Shown: positions 9,169-18,192 of the stretch, one piece after another | Layout: each line of letters begins with the position of its first letter | Position numbering within the stretch: the first letter of the stretch is position 1 | Program-made: the position numbers and the translations under genes | The notes under the pieces: model-generated | Told to the model about the DNA's origin: nothing | Databases searched by the model: none | Seen by the model: only the letters and a program-made list of their open reading frames with translations | DNA from: Alkalihalobacterium sp048323755 | GTDB lineage: Bacteria > Bacillota > Bacilli > Bacillales > Bacillaceae_F | Assembly (NCBI RefSeq): GCF_048323755.1 | Contig: NZ_JBLWFS010000020.1 | Coordinates: 16,213 to 80,212 of the forward strand | DNA length: 64,000 nucleotides | Direction: 5' to 3'

Positions 9169-9370
9169 AAAGGGAATCTCCTTTTTCGTATTCTCCCCGT
9201 TATCATTCCAATATTTACACTTTTTATACACAGAAATTTCCAATGGTTATTATCAATATATTAGAATAATTATATTTAATCAACAAGCTTGAAAAACACT
9301 TTGAAAATTTTTCTTTTTACTAAGCTAATTACATTCAGTTTTGTGTAGTAAACTTTATCTTTTAACAACA

Positions 9371-9400
9371 AAAAAAGAAGCCATTTATTCAGCTTCTTTT
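9371..9400. terminator. Terminator of speD
   Basis: AAAAGAAGC pairs with GCTTCTTTT over a 10-nt loop, and on the minus strand is followed by further T residues. Confidence 0.75.
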
Positions 9401-9411
9401 GCACCTGAAAC

Positions 9412-10242
9412 TTAATCTTTAAACTGCGTACCTAGTTGAATATTTTTCCCATAGAATATTTCATCCATTTCAAGTTTCAGTTTATCTGTTATTTCATCGA
9501 CTTCTCTTTGTTCTAATTTTTCTTTTGTGTATCCAAATAAATAATTATTAATGTCAAATTCTTTAAGACGACATTTCGTATGAAACAGGTTTTCTTGGTA
9601 TACATTTACGTCAATCATATCATACAAGCTTTTTACTTCATTAGGTATGTAATTTTGAATAGAGTTAATGTCGTGATCAATAAATAATTTATTTCCATCA
9701 ATATCTCTTGTAAAGCCACGAACCCGATAATCCATTGTCATAATATCCGTTTCTAGAGAATGGATTAAATAATTTAATGCTTTCAGTGGTGAAATTTCTC
9801 CACAAGTTTGAACATCAATATCTGCTCTAAATGTACTAATTCCCTCAGTTGGATGAAACTCCGGATACGTGTGGACTGTAATATGACTCTTATCCAGGCC
9901 CATCACAACTGCACTTGGAAGAGGTCCAGGTGACTCATCGAATGACGACTCAGTTGGCACTTCTACAACCGGCCCTTCAGACACTAATATCGTTACACTT
10001 GCTCCTTGAGGTACATAATCCTGCTTGGCCACATTTAATACATGTGCTCCAATAATATCAGCAACATTTTTCAGTATTTTCGTGAGACGGTCCGCGTTAT
10101 ATTGCTCATCAATGTAATCAATATAAGCTTCCCGTTCTTCTATTGTTTTTGTGTAACAAATATCATACATATTGAAACTTAGTGATTTTGTCAAGTTGTT
10201 AAAACCATGTAGTTGGATACGTTCTTCTGGAGTAAGTGACAT
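9412..10242 (-). CDS. speD: S-adenosylmethionine decarboxylase proenzyme, E. coli-type
   Basis: A 276-residue pyruvoyl enzyme that makes decarboxylated AdoMet, the aminopropyl donor for spermidine synthesis. The self-cleavage site is LDKSHITVHTYPE, where the serine (residue 119 from this start) becomes the pyruvoyl group. The following H and the TCGEISPLKALNYL motif, with the catalytic cysteine, match the long class 1A enzyme of E. coli (about 264 residues) rather than the short 126-residue SpeD of B. subtilis. The ATG at 10242 follows AAGGGGGA. No spermidine synthase is adjacent. Confidence 0.93.
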   Translation of the reverse strand: MSLTPEERIQLHGFNNLTKSLSFNMYDICYTKTIEEREAYIDYIDEQYNADRLTKILKNVADIIGAHVLNVAKQDYVPQGASVTILVSEGPVVEVPTESSFDESPGPLPSAVVMGLDKSHITVHTYPEFHPTEGISTFRADIDVQTCGEISPLKALNYLIHSLETDIMTMDYRVRGFTRDIDGNKLFIDHDINSIQNYIPNEVKSLYDMIDVNVYQENLFHTKCRLKEFDINNYLFGYTKEKLEQREVDEITDKLKLEMDEIFYGKNIQLGTQFKD

Positions 10243-10380
10243 CAATCCGTTCCCCCTTAACGTTGATTAATCTTGTGATTGATATTGAAAGTCTAACGAC
10301 AATACCCCGATACTTGATGAATTTAAACTAGTTTTTCTTAGGTTACCCATTCTTTTCTATCTATATCAACACAAAATTAT

Positions 10381-11493
10381 TTACTGTGATAATAAAGTCT
10401 GAACGGTAACAAATCGATACCCTTTAGCTCTTAAGTCATCAATAATCATCGGTAACGCTTCTACCGTTCCATCAAGGAGACGGGCATCTGTTTGAAAGTT
10501 ATGCTGCAATACTATCCCGCCCGGTGATATATCCCGCTGTACTATTCTTAAGATTTCATCTCCTGATAACCCGCTCCAATCAAGCGTATCAACAGACCAC
10601 ATAATCGTTCGAAAGCCCATTTCATGTAGGACAAGTGCATCAGATTTTGTTATTGCTCCAAATGGCGGACGAAATAAATCTGGTTTTCTGCCGACCGTTT
10701 TCTCCATTATATTTTGAGTCTTTCTTATTTCTTCAATTACTCTACCCGTCATTTGCCGTGGCAGTACGGGATGGCTCCACGTATGATTGGCAATACCATG
10801 TCCTTCATTGACGATTCGTCTCATTACATCTGGAAATGCTTCTACTTGCTTACCCATTACAAAAAAAGTAGCTGGAACTTGTTTACTTTTGAGGATGTCT
10901 AAAATTTTAGGAGTATAATATCCATCCGGTCCATCATCAAAAGTTAAAGCCACTAGTTTTCTTGCTGGATCTCCATGATAGATAAAATTAGGTGCTGAAC
11001 GAATATTCGTCGTAATGAAAGTCCGTTCGAGTTGTGGATTATAGGTTGTTCTCATTCCAAATTTCCGGGTAACATCTAGTAATGGCACAAATATATCGCC
11101 AGCGAATTCTATCGTTCGCGTCGATAACGGTTGACGTTTCCATTCGCCTGTCGCTCTTACAAAATCATCTGAATAGTTTTGTCCAACGGGCAACGCAAAG
11201 CAAATATTTCCATCGGTAAAAACAACAGAACGATATTGCTCATTCCAATCAACCCTCACGCCAGTATGTTTTAAAAACAAAGAAGGCACCATCAACTGGC
11301 CATCTCTCATAATGTACTTTGTTTTTACAGGCAGATTGTCAATAAAAATAGGTGCTTCCGGTAATCTTGATTCTTGTGCATATGTATGAGTCGAAAAGGA
11401 TGTATTAATGAAAATCGCCAATAATATCATACAAAATATTTGTAAATGCACTTTCTTTACCCTTTTACGATACAACACCGTCACTATTTGCAT
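10381..11493 (-). CDS. Secreted polysaccharide deacetylase with N-terminal copper-amine-oxidase-like domain
   Basis: A 370-residue exported protein. The N-terminus is basic, then hydrophobic, with a likely signal cleavage near TYA-QE (about residue 39). Residues 45-160 look like a copper amine oxidase N-terminal (stalk) domain, common in surface proteins. Residues about 175-365 form a NodB-type deacetylase with motif 1 TFDDGPD (184-190), motif 2 HTWSHP (237-242) and motif 3 RPPFG (275-279). These residues bind the metal and act on N-acetylated sugars such as peptidoglycan. AGGAGAG precedes the ATG. The substrate is not identified. Confidence 0.9.
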   Translation of the reverse strand: MQIVTVLYRKRVKKVHLQIFCMILLAIFINTSFSTHTYAQESRLPEAPIFIDNLPVKTKYIMRDGQLMVPSLFLKHTGVRVDWNEQYRSVVFTDGNICFALPVGQNYSDDFVRATGEWKRQPLSTRTIEFAGDIFVPLLDVTRKFGMRTTYNPQLERTFITTNIRSAPNFIYHGDPARKLVALTFDDGPDGYYTPKILDILKSKQVPATFFVMGKQVEAFPDVMRRIVNEGHGIANHTWSHPVLPRQMTGRVIEEIRKTQNIMEKTVGRKPDLFRPPFGAITKSDALVLHEMGFRTIMWSVDTLDWSGLSGDEILRIVQRDISPGGIVLQHNFQTDARLLDGTVEALPMIIDDLRAKGYRFVTVQTLLSQ

Positions 11494-11609
11494 TTATGTC
11501 TCTCCTAGCTATTAAATTCATATTAGACGATGTTATATTTACCAATTTTCTGCTAATTTATTTATTAAATTTAGGGTTGATGGAAAACCCACACTGAAAT
11601 TTTTTCACT

Positions 11610-12002
11610 TTATAATACTTTAGATACTTTTTTTACACGTTCACGATCTTTAAATTCCCCTACAGGAACATCACCATGCCTTCTAAACCCATTTCCATCA
11701 AAACAATGACTGATTTTATTTGTCATTCTTGCCTCATTTACTAATGAATTAATGAGGTCAGAGGCATCATTTGCAGCTAAATCCTTATACCAGATGCCTT
11801 GTGGGTAGGCAATTAACACACACTTATCCTGACATCGCCCATTACATTTCGTCCGTGTAGTATGGATCACGTCGTCAAGACTACGTTCTGATATCTCTCT
11901 TCTTACTGCTTGTGTTAAATCCTCAGCTCCAGCCTTATTACAACTACTACCATTACAAATTAATAGATGATGTTTCGTCTCCGATAAATCCCATGTCGCC
12001 AT
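11610..12002 (-). CDS. (2Fe-2S) thioredoxin-like ferredoxin, under a cobalamin riboswitch
   Basis: A 130-residue protein of the thioredoxin-like [2Fe-2S] ferredoxin family. Likely cluster ligands are CNGSSC near residues 16-21 and the pair in CNGRCQDKC (about 53-61). GGAGG precedes the ATG. It lies downstream of a B12 riboswitch and a terminator on the same strand, so it is probably repressed by cobalamin. Ferredoxins of this type are found in some Bacillus cobalamin operons (CbiW-like), which suggests a role in corrin synthesis or cobalt handling. No other cobalamin gene is present, so this is inference. Confidence 0.8.
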   Translation of the reverse strand: MATWDLSETKHHLLICNGSSCNKAGAEDLTQAVRREISERSLDDVIHTTRTKCNGRCQDKCVLIAYPQGIWYKDLAANDASDLINSLVNEARMTNKISHCFDGNGFRRHGDVPVGEFKDRERVKKVSKVL

Positions 12003-12227
12003 TCTGTAACCTCCAGTTTTTTATTAGCTCTGTTAAATTGTTAATGTTCGGCTTAAGATTTCGACTAAACTGCTGTGAAACTATCATTTCACACGCATAG
12101 TGCACCACGAACTAGATTCAGCAACAAGTTAACACAGCCTTTTTTTATTAATAGACAATCATCGTTAATCTACCTTCAGGAAAGAGTTAAAAGTAAAGTG
12201 TCTATGTAATTCTAGAAAAATTCAAAC

Positions 12228-12266
12228 CAAAAAGCATCTCTGCCTTAATAAAGGGTCAGAGATGCT
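12228..12266 (-). terminator. Terminator in the cobalamin riboswitch leader
   Basis: On the minus strand AGCATCTCTG pairs with CAGAGATGCT and is followed by TTTTTGG. It lies between the riboswitch aptamer and the ferredoxin gene, where the regulatory terminator of a B12 switch is expected. Confidence 0.75.
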
Positions 12267-12385
12267 AATCATAATTCATGAAATTACAAATGGAACAATA
12301 GTCTACATTCAAAGCATAAATAAAGATAGACATGTTCAGCATTCTAACCACTTCCCTAACAGCCCCGTAGGTCAAACAGTGATGT

Positions 12386-12577
12386 TAAAATAGGTAGGTC
12401 TCCTGACTTAGGGTACTTCTTTCAGTCCTTCCCAGGTATTTCCCAGTGGATCAATCTGAAAGTCTCAGTAGTTTAACTACTGATACCCAACACAGTGGCG
12501 GGTCCGTGTCGGCATTGAACCGAACTTCCCTATTAAGCTTGTAAAAGCAGTTCTGCTTTTATCTAGCACCTATTTTC
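12386..12577 (-). ncRNA. Cobalamin (B12) riboswitch
   Basis: On the minus strand the aptamer opens with AAAATAGGTGC (12567-12577 region) and closes with CCTACCTATTTT (12386-12398), forming P1. The hallmark B12-box GCCACTGTG lies at 12491-12499, preceded by the GAAGTTCGGT...CCGACACGGACCC core. The conserved AGTCAGGAGACCTACC segment is at the 3' side. All parts fall in the order expected for the class. The switch should lower expression of the downstream ferredoxin-like gene when adenosylcobalamin is plentiful. Confidence 0.95.
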
Positions 12578-12620
12578 TAGTATGAAGTTGATCAAGTCTA
12601 TTAACCGATGACTTGAGTTA

Positions 12621-12649
12621 ATAGTAGACATAATGCAGAAAATTGTCAA
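12621..12649 (-). promoter_or_regulatory. Promoter of the B12 leader
   Basis: A perfect TTGACA -35 (12644-12649) is separated by 17 bp from TACTAT (12621-12626), placing transcription start about 35 bases ahead of the riboswitch and directly after the map stop codon. Confidence 0.8.
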
Positions 12650-12656
12650 TACATGT

Positions 12657-13406
12657 TTATTCTTGTGATGTAAGCAACTTCGGCCCTGTTTTAGTAATCG
12701 CTAATGTATGTTCATATTGTGCAGACCATTTTCCATCCACTGTTCTTGCCGTCCAGCCGTTATCATCCATTTGACTAAACCAAGTACCTTCGTTAATCAT
12801 CGGTTCGATCGTTATAACCATTCCTTCTTTGAGACGTGGTCCTCTGCCCGGCGAACCGAAGTGTGGAATTTGTGGTGCTTCATGTATTGTTGGACCAATA
12901 CCATGTCCTGTAAAGTCTCTAACCACCGAAAACCCTTCTGACTCAGCATACGTTTGAATGGCATGGCCGATATCGCCGAGTCTATTTCCAACTAATGCTT
13001 GCTCAATTCCTTTATATAACGAGGTTTTCGTTACATTCATTAACTTTTTCATTTGATCCGAAACATTCCCTACTGCATACGTCCATGCCGAGTCGGCTAA
13101 TCCACCGTTTAAATTAATGACCATATCAATCGTGACGATATCCCCTTCTTTTAACGGTGTTTTCCTTGGGAATCCATGACAAATTTCATCGTTTATAGAG
13201 GCGCAGGTTGCATAAGGATAACCTTTATAACCTTTTTGTTCAGGTGTTGCGCCATTCTTCATTAAAAAGTTCTCCACAAACTGATCAATCTCCATCGTGG
13301 TTATCCCAGGTTGAATTAACTTTGCAATTTCTTTATGACAAGCCGCTAACAACTTGCCGGCCTCTGACATTTGATTGATTTCTCTTTCAGACTTCAATGT
13401 AATCAT
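12657..13406 (-). CDS. map: Methionine aminopeptidase, type I
   Basis: A 249-residue cytosolic metalloprotease that removes the initiator methionine from new proteins. The metal ligands are visible: D95 and D106 (in IDMVINLNGGLADSAWT), the H of FTGHGIG, the E of IEPM and the E of YEHTLAI. The substrate-site H is in EICHGFP. It lacks the N-terminal zinc/SH3 extension, as in the short Bacillus MapA/MapB forms. AAAGGA lies eight bases before the ATG. It is not in a ribosomal-protein operon, so it is likely the second, YflG/MapB-type copy. Confidence 0.95.
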   Translation of the reverse strand: MITLKSEREINQMSEAGKLLAACHKEIAKLIQPGITTMEIDQFVENFLMKNGATPEQKGYKGYPYATCASINDEICHGFPRKTPLKEGDIVTIDMVINLNGGLADSAWTYAVGNVSDQMKKLMNVTKTSLYKGIEQALVGNRLGDIGHAIQTYAESEGFSVVRDFTGHGIGPTIHEAPQIPHFGSPGRGPRLKEGMVITIEPMINEGTWFSQMDDNGWTARTVDGKWSAQYEHTLAITKTGPKLLTSQE

Positions 13407-13805
13407 AGGATCATTCCTTTACAAATCAAATAAAATACAACACGCAGACTTCAACCGCACTTTGAAACTAATTGTATACCCCTGCAATAGATTAGTTTTC
13501 CACTTATGATCTTCTTTAAAACATAAATTTGATCATATCTTAGATAATGAAAGAAGTACCGTGACCAGTCGTTAATTGTAAAACAAGTATCAGCATCTTT
13601 CCATATACCATTATTATGCTATTAAACTAAAGACTACTCAAACTATATATAAAGTTAGATACCTTTTCAGGACGGTGAAGCGGGGGCTTTGGTCATGAAT
13701 AACGACTTTTTAACAGAGCAAAAAAACCGGATTTGCCATGTAACAATTCCGGTTTTTTTCTTTACTTTCAATAGTTTGGGTTTACATAATTACATAATTG
13801 TTTAC
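13407..13805. other. Intergenic region between map and the TPR-GTPase gene
   Basis: A 399-bp AT-rich gap holding the map promoter and, near its right end, the terminator of the GTPase gene. I see no ORF, repeat or RNA motif in the rest. Confidence 0.6.
13721..13759. terminator. Strong terminator of the TPR-GTPase gene
   Basis: AAAAAACCGGA pairs with TCCGGTTTTTT across a 17-nt loop. The symmetrical A/T tracts allow termination on either strand. Confidence 0.85.
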
Positions 13806-16574
13806 TTATGTGAGTAACGGGCTCTTAAAATCATCTTTTTGCATCCATTCGTATTGTAGTAGTCTTACCTTAAACAGAGTGATAGGGTCCTGATATTGTT
13901 CTGGGTTGGCTTTTAATCGTTCTAGCGTATCTTTTTTCTGTTGAATATCTTGTTGTTCTTCTTCAATGACTTCGTGGATGACATGGAAAGGTTCACTAAA
14001 GAACATCGTAATATCACGGTCCAACCCTTTCTCAAATAATTCAAATTGTAAAATAAACTGATTAGTAACCGTGTTTGCAATCTTTTCATAGTCCTCATTC
14101 TCAATAAGCTTCTTATACATATTACATAACATCGTTTTATTTGGACGAAGTGTTCCAAAAAGCTTTCCGGCACTTTTTAATACTAACTGAGACGGGGTCG
14201 AACGGTTGAGAATATTCAGCATGTCTAATTGAACCCCATTTGATAATCGGTTAGCATCACGACTCCAATCATCTAGTACTTTAAAGTCACAATTAAGCTT
14301 TAGTCGCTGTTCCCCATACATCATATTAAAGCCTTCGCTCATTTCCCCCAAGTAGTCTTGACTCAAGTAAAATTCCTCGGTAGCCATCTCGATCCAGCCT
14401 TGAATCGCTTTTGAAAATCTCGGTAAAACCGTATGTTCAATATAGTTATGAATCCTTTCGTTCATTTCTTGATTAAGCTCGATATGAATTTTTCGAAAGT
14501 CACTTTCTTCTTTAATAAGGGCTGCACAATCTCTCAATAATTTAGGAATTGTCAATTTAAGATCTAACTTAATATCTTCCTTAATCGTATGGTAAGAACT
14601 TTGAATGACCTTCATTTTTTCCTTTTCTAAGTCACTTAACTGATGAACTGCTGCATTTAACTTAGAAACCATATCTTCTTTCCATACAATGGCCTCTGTC
14701 ATTTCATTTTCCGTTTCTACTCTCCTCTTTAGCAAATAAGTAAGCGCTTCTCGGATGTAAAAAAGTAAGTGCTGATTTCGTTCGGTGGTTCGCGTTTTTT
14801 GGTTCAGAGCCTCTCGAATAAACTCAGACAATTCATCCACTTGTTTGCTGCTTTTATTGTGCTTTGAATAGGGGAAAATCTTTGCTTTCGGAAAATCTTC
14901 AGCCAACTTTGCACGTATTTCTTCTACCATCTTCGTTACTTCTTGTTCATGATAGATCGCATCGGTTTTTAATAAAAAGTGAACTCGTAAATGAGGCACA
15001 TTTTCTTGTATTTTCAACAAGAGGTCCCGCTCTCTATCTGTAAAAAGAGTGTTAGCTGTTAGGACAAACAACAACCCATCAGCTAAATGTAGAAATTTGT
15101 TCTGTTCTTTTTTATTATTTTTAATGGCTTCGAATGTACTACGGTCAAAATCAGGAAGTTCGATTAAATTTAATTGATTTTCTAGAAGGAATTTGGCGGG
15201 CATTTTAAATTGCACCAGAGACGTTTGCGAGGTTGTCAGGTCCTCTTCTTGCTTCATCTCAGCAAAGTCTATGAGACTTGAAACCGTTTGAGTAGATGTT
15301 TCCGTCACTTCACTAATGTCTATCTCTTCATCGTTACTATATAAAACAACAGTAGAAGGCGGAGTTGTTCCAATATTTCCACCTATAAGGGAATGAATGA
15401 CCGATGTCTTGCCATTCCCTGTCATACCAGCTACTAAAAGGTTGTTGGCTTGAAGATCTAAAATCTTTTCAACCGCCCACTTCAAGCGGTGATCAACGTT
15501 TAAATTATGTATTTCCCCCCACTTTACAATTTCTTCAAACAACTCAGAACTACGCTCAATTTGAGCTACAGGATGCGTCTGCTGTAGAATATACTCTGCT
15601 TTTTCTATGGTTGTCGGAGATAGTGTCCCTTCGAAAATATCATTCCATGCCATCACCGCTGTTGCAGCAAATAAAGCATGCGAAGTGTCAGCTAATTGTA
15701 ACCAGTTCGTGAGTAAACTTGGAACGCTTCCTGAAATTTCATCCAGATAATATTCACCGCTTATTAATTCAAAATAAGTGTCTTGATACTTAGCTGACAC
15801 TTCATGCCACATATCTGAAGTTGTGAATTCAAGATGAAGAAATAAACGATCAATTTCAGTAAGCCATGAAAAATAAAACTCCCCGCCTTGATAACTACTC
15901 CAGAAAGCTACGACTAGCTTCTCAAAACTTTCTTGATTTACATCATATAAAACTTCAAGAAGTTTTGAGAAATAATGAGGTGGGATTTGTTTCGTTAACC
16001 CTTCTTCGATATAACCCTTCAAAATATCGAACCATTCCATCTGTTGTGTACGAATCGCTTCATCGACAGCAAGTTCAATGGCACTACTCCAATCACGATA
16101 CCTTTCGAAAAAAGTTCGAGCGGCGTTTGTGACATTTGGATAGTCTGGATTGACAGATACAGCTCCTTTAATAACGTCTGCAGCAAAATCCAATTGACCT
16201 TGTTCGTTATAAATTGTAAATAACTTTAATGCCACTTCCGAATTTAAAGTTAAGCTGTCACTGTTTACCGATTGATATAAATCAATGGATGCTTGTAATT
16301 GACCTATTTCATAATAAGCGTCTGCCATATTTTTTATTGCCCATTGCTCTAAACCATTATGTACCTTTTCCCATTTAAATATAGCCGCTTCAAAATCTTT
16401 ATTATGAAAATATACTTCTCCTTGTGAATAACGAATATAAGAAAGGTCTGCCTCTTCCTTTCGTTGTTCATCTATATATAAATGTCCTAGAAATTGAACT
16501 GGGTTTTCAGTTGCTTCTTCTATAATTAGACTTTCAAAATACTTTTTTTGGATCAGGTGGTTTTCTAAAGTCAT
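13806..16574 (-). CDS. TPR-repeat protein with dynamin-like P-loop GTPase domain
   Basis: A 922-residue multidomain protein. The first ~190 residues read as tetratricopeptide-like helices (for example YSQGEVYFHNKDFEAAIFKWEKV, NMADAYYEIGQLQASIDLY). A GTPase domain starts near residue 375 with the P-loop GMTGNGKTS (383-391), a degenerate G3 (LPDFDRS) and a G4-like LLKTDA. The C-terminal ~350 residues are long charged helices as in bacterial dynamin-like and GBP-type proteins. The ATG at 16574 has GGGGGA ahead of it; the frame extends 21 codons further without a better start. It is alone in its transcript. Membrane remodelling or stress repair is possible but not shown. Confidence 0.75.
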   Translation of the reverse strand: MTLENHLIQKKYFESLIIEEATENPVQFLGHLYIDEQRKEEADLSYIRYSQGEVYFHNKDFEAAIFKWEKVHNGLEQWAIKNMADAYYEIGQLQASIDLYQSVNSDSLTLNSEVALKLFTIYNEQGQLDFAADVIKGAVSVNPDYPNVTNAARTFFERYRDWSSAIELAVDEAIRTQQMEWFDILKGYIEEGLTKQIPPHYFSKLLEVLYDVNQESFEKLVVAFWSSYQGGEFYFSWLTEIDRLFLHLEFTTSDMWHEVSAKYQDTYFELISGEYYLDEISGSVPSLLTNWLQLADTSHALFAATAVMAWNDIFEGTLSPTTIEKAEYILQQTHPVAQIERSSELFEEIVKWGEIHNLNVDHRLKWAVEKILDLQANNLLVAGMTGNGKTSVIHSLIGGNIGTTPPSTVVLYSNDEEIDISEVTETSTQTVSSLIDFAEMKQEEDLTTSQTSLVQFKMPAKFLLENQLNLIELPDFDRSTFEAIKNNKKEQNKFLHLADGLLFVLTANTLFTDRERDLLLKIQENVPHLRVHFLLKTDAIYHEQEVTKMVEEIRAKLAEDFPKAKIFPYSKHNKSSKQVDELSEFIREALNQKTRTTERNQHLLFYIREALTYLLKRRVETENEMTEAIVWKEDMVSKLNAAVHQLSDLEKEKMKVIQSSYHTIKEDIKLDLKLTIPKLLRDCAALIKEESDFRKIHIELNQEMNERIHNYIEHTVLPRFSKAIQGWIEMATEEFYLSQDYLGEMSEGFNMMYGEQRLKLNCDFKVLDDWSRDANRLSNGVQLDMLNILNRSTPSQLVLKSAGKLFGTLRPNKTMLCNMYKKLIENEDYEKIANTVTNQFILQFELFEKGLDRDITMFFSEPFHVIHEVIEEEQQDIQQKKDTLERLKANPEQYQDPITLFKVRLLQYEWMQKDDFKSPLLT

Positions 16575-17198
16575 GTCTATTCCCCCAAATATGAATTTTT
16601 TGTCGAATGAGCTTACAACCCTCTTCCCTAATTTCAAATCAAATTAAACCAAGTATCTTTCATAAATAGTAGCAAATGTTTTAATTACAAAGGTTTCAGT
16701 TATATTTCAATTCCGCGTCAACATATGTAAAATAACCGCAAAATAAGGTTCAGTTACGGCAGTAGAGATTTGTAATCTGTAATCTGAAGCATTAGTGAGA
16801 TTTTTTTACGGACTGGGAGGCCCTTATTTCGTCAAAATATACTAGTTTGCCACTCTTAGCGGACTGAGAGGCCTCTATTTCCTACGATTGTAGTGCAATT
16901 AACCACTTTTCTATAGAATAAGAGCTTCTGAGTCCGCTAAACCTTAGAAAACAGTGTTTTCGACCCAAATAAGGGCCCTTGAGTCCGCTAAAATGTGTTC
17001 AACGCCACTGTTCCATTTCTATAGTAATCTCTCAAAATAACAAACACTTCTAAAAAACTAATCTAAGAACATCGCAAAAATTGTAAAAGTCTAAAAGAGA
17101 AATGTTAAAGTCATGGATTCACTATACAAAGCGACCCTACCTGCGTAAGATGGCAATTGTAAACAGAAATTCAAATTCCATGAGGAGGTTTTTTCAAA
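16575..17198. other. Divergent intergenic region with nested inverted repeats
   Basis: A 620-bp gap between divergent genes. It holds the repeat cluster at 16808-16993 (separate entry) and the promoters of both genes. The rest is AT-rich with no ORF I can support. Confidence 0.6.
16808..16993. repeat. Four-copy nested inverted repeat with GCGGACT/AGTCCGC cores
   Basis: Four related copies of about 25-30 bp are present: ACGGACTGGGAGGCCCTTAT at 16808, GCGGACTGAGAGGCCTCTAT at 16859, and two inverted copies ending AGTCCGCTAA at 16916-16940 and 16962-16993. The outer pair shares GGCCCTTATTT/AAATAAGGGCC, the inner pair GCGGACT and AATAAGAG-like arms. They could fold as two nested hairpins. This looks like an interspersed repeat family, not a terminator. 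Confidence 0.8.
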
Positions 17199-17495
17199 AT
17201 GAAAAAGCTATTTTTAACAGCAGCATCAACTATTCTTGCAGTAGGAGTTTTAGCAGCATGTGGAGATCAAGATTTAGATGATCCGACAATGACTGAAGAA
17301 CCAGACTATGGAACAGAAACAGAAGGCGATATGGGTGGATTTGATGAAGAGCCTGCAATGGATGAAGGTACAGAAGACTTTGGTGGCTTCGAAGACGAGT
17401 CAGATGACTTAGAGTCTGATTTAGATATGGGTGAAGAAGAAGATACATTTGAGTTTGAAACTGAAGAAGACGACGAAATGGAAGACGAAGCTTAA
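17199..17495 (+). CDS. Extremely acidic small lipoprotein
   Basis: A 98-residue protein with a lipoprotein signal peptide: MKKLFLTAAS... and lipobox LAAC, with the lipidated cysteine at residue 21. The mature 78 residues contain about 39 Asp/Glu and no Lys or Arg, arranged as low-complexity runs such as EEED and EEDDE. GAGGAGG lies ten bases before the ATG. It should sit on the outer face of the membrane and carry a high negative charge. Acidic surface proteins are common in alkaliphiles and halophiles; cation binding is a reasonable guess only. I recognise no family. Confidence 0.85.
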   Translation: MKKLFLTAASTILAVGVLAACGDQDLDDPTMTEEPDYGTETEGDMGGFDEEPAMDEGTEDFGGFEDESDDLESDLDMGEEEDTFEFETEEDDEMEDEA

Positions 17496-17524
17496 TATTA
17501 TAACAATAGAACAACATGGACTAT

Positions 17525-17555
17525 TCAATCAGTAGGAACGTTTCCTACTGATTGA
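17525..17555. other. Perfect 14-bp hairpin between two small genes
   Basis: TCAATCAGTAGGAA pairs with TTCCTACTGATTGA over a 3-nt loop. No T-tract follows on the plus strand, so it may be an mRNA 3' stabiliser or a processing site as well as a weak terminator. Confidence 0.6.
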
Positions 17556-17653
17556 CAATCTACACTCGTAACGCTCCCCCACCCGTATCTATTAACGACC
17601 AAGATCGTAGGATACTTTGGCCAAAAAACTGGTCTTGAAACGGAGGGACAAAT

Positions 17654-17995
17654 ATGGATCGTCAATCAAAAAAACAGAGCCATACTCAAGAAAACAATCA
17701 TTTGCCAAACGAGCATCATTCATCACCTGAGCAAGAAAAGAATAGAAAACCTTGGTACAACCAAGGTTGGCTCTGGCTGCTAGTCGCCCTACTCGGAATC
17801 GGTGTTTTGTTTTTCGGTTTCTCTTCTCTAATTAGTGAAATTGGAAATACAAATCAAGTGATCCAAGAACAGACAGAAGCAATCAATGAACAAAATAATG
17901 TATTACACTCTATTAATGAAGGAATGCAGGAAATTACAGTAACTATTCAAGACGCTATTAGTTCACTTAAAGACTCCATTAATGGTTCAGCATAA
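17654..17995 (+). CDS. Small single-pass membrane protein with coiled-coil tail
   Basis: A 113-residue protein. The first ~40 residues are polar and His/Gln/Asn-rich, followed by one membrane segment (about 41-62, WLWLLVALLGIGVLFFGFSSL) and a heptad-like helix NQVIQEQTEAINEQNNVLHSINEGMQEI. GGAGGG precedes the ATG. The tail probably lies outside if the N-terminus is cytoplasmic. I do not recognise the family. It follows the acidic lipoprotein but has its own ribosome-binding site and 158-bp gap. Confidence 0.7.
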   Translation: MDRQSKKQSHTQENNHLPNEHHSSPEQEKNRKPWYNQGWLWLLVALLGIGVLFFGFSSLISEIGNTNQVIQEQTEAINEQNNVLHSINEGMQEITVTIQDAISSLKDSINGSA

Positions 17996-18052
17996 TGGGT
18001 TGGTGATCAGGAATACAGAATTAATAAGTTTGGTGAATGTTCTTACAATATA

Positions 18053-18096
18053 GAAGAAGCGGATGACTAGAATGTCATCCGCTTCTTCAGTTTTAT
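18053..18096. terminator. Strong terminator between convergent genes
   Basis: A perfect 15-bp stem, GAAGAAGCGGATGAC paired with GTCATCCGCTTCTTC over a 6-nt loop, is followed by AGTTTTATA. Confidence 0.85.
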
Positions 18097-18192
18097 ATAA
18101 GGTTTTAGCCATATTAAACAGATTTAATAAAGAAAGAAAGAAACCAAGAGGAAGACGGTGATCCTCATACGGTGACCTCCCTTCTTGTTCAT

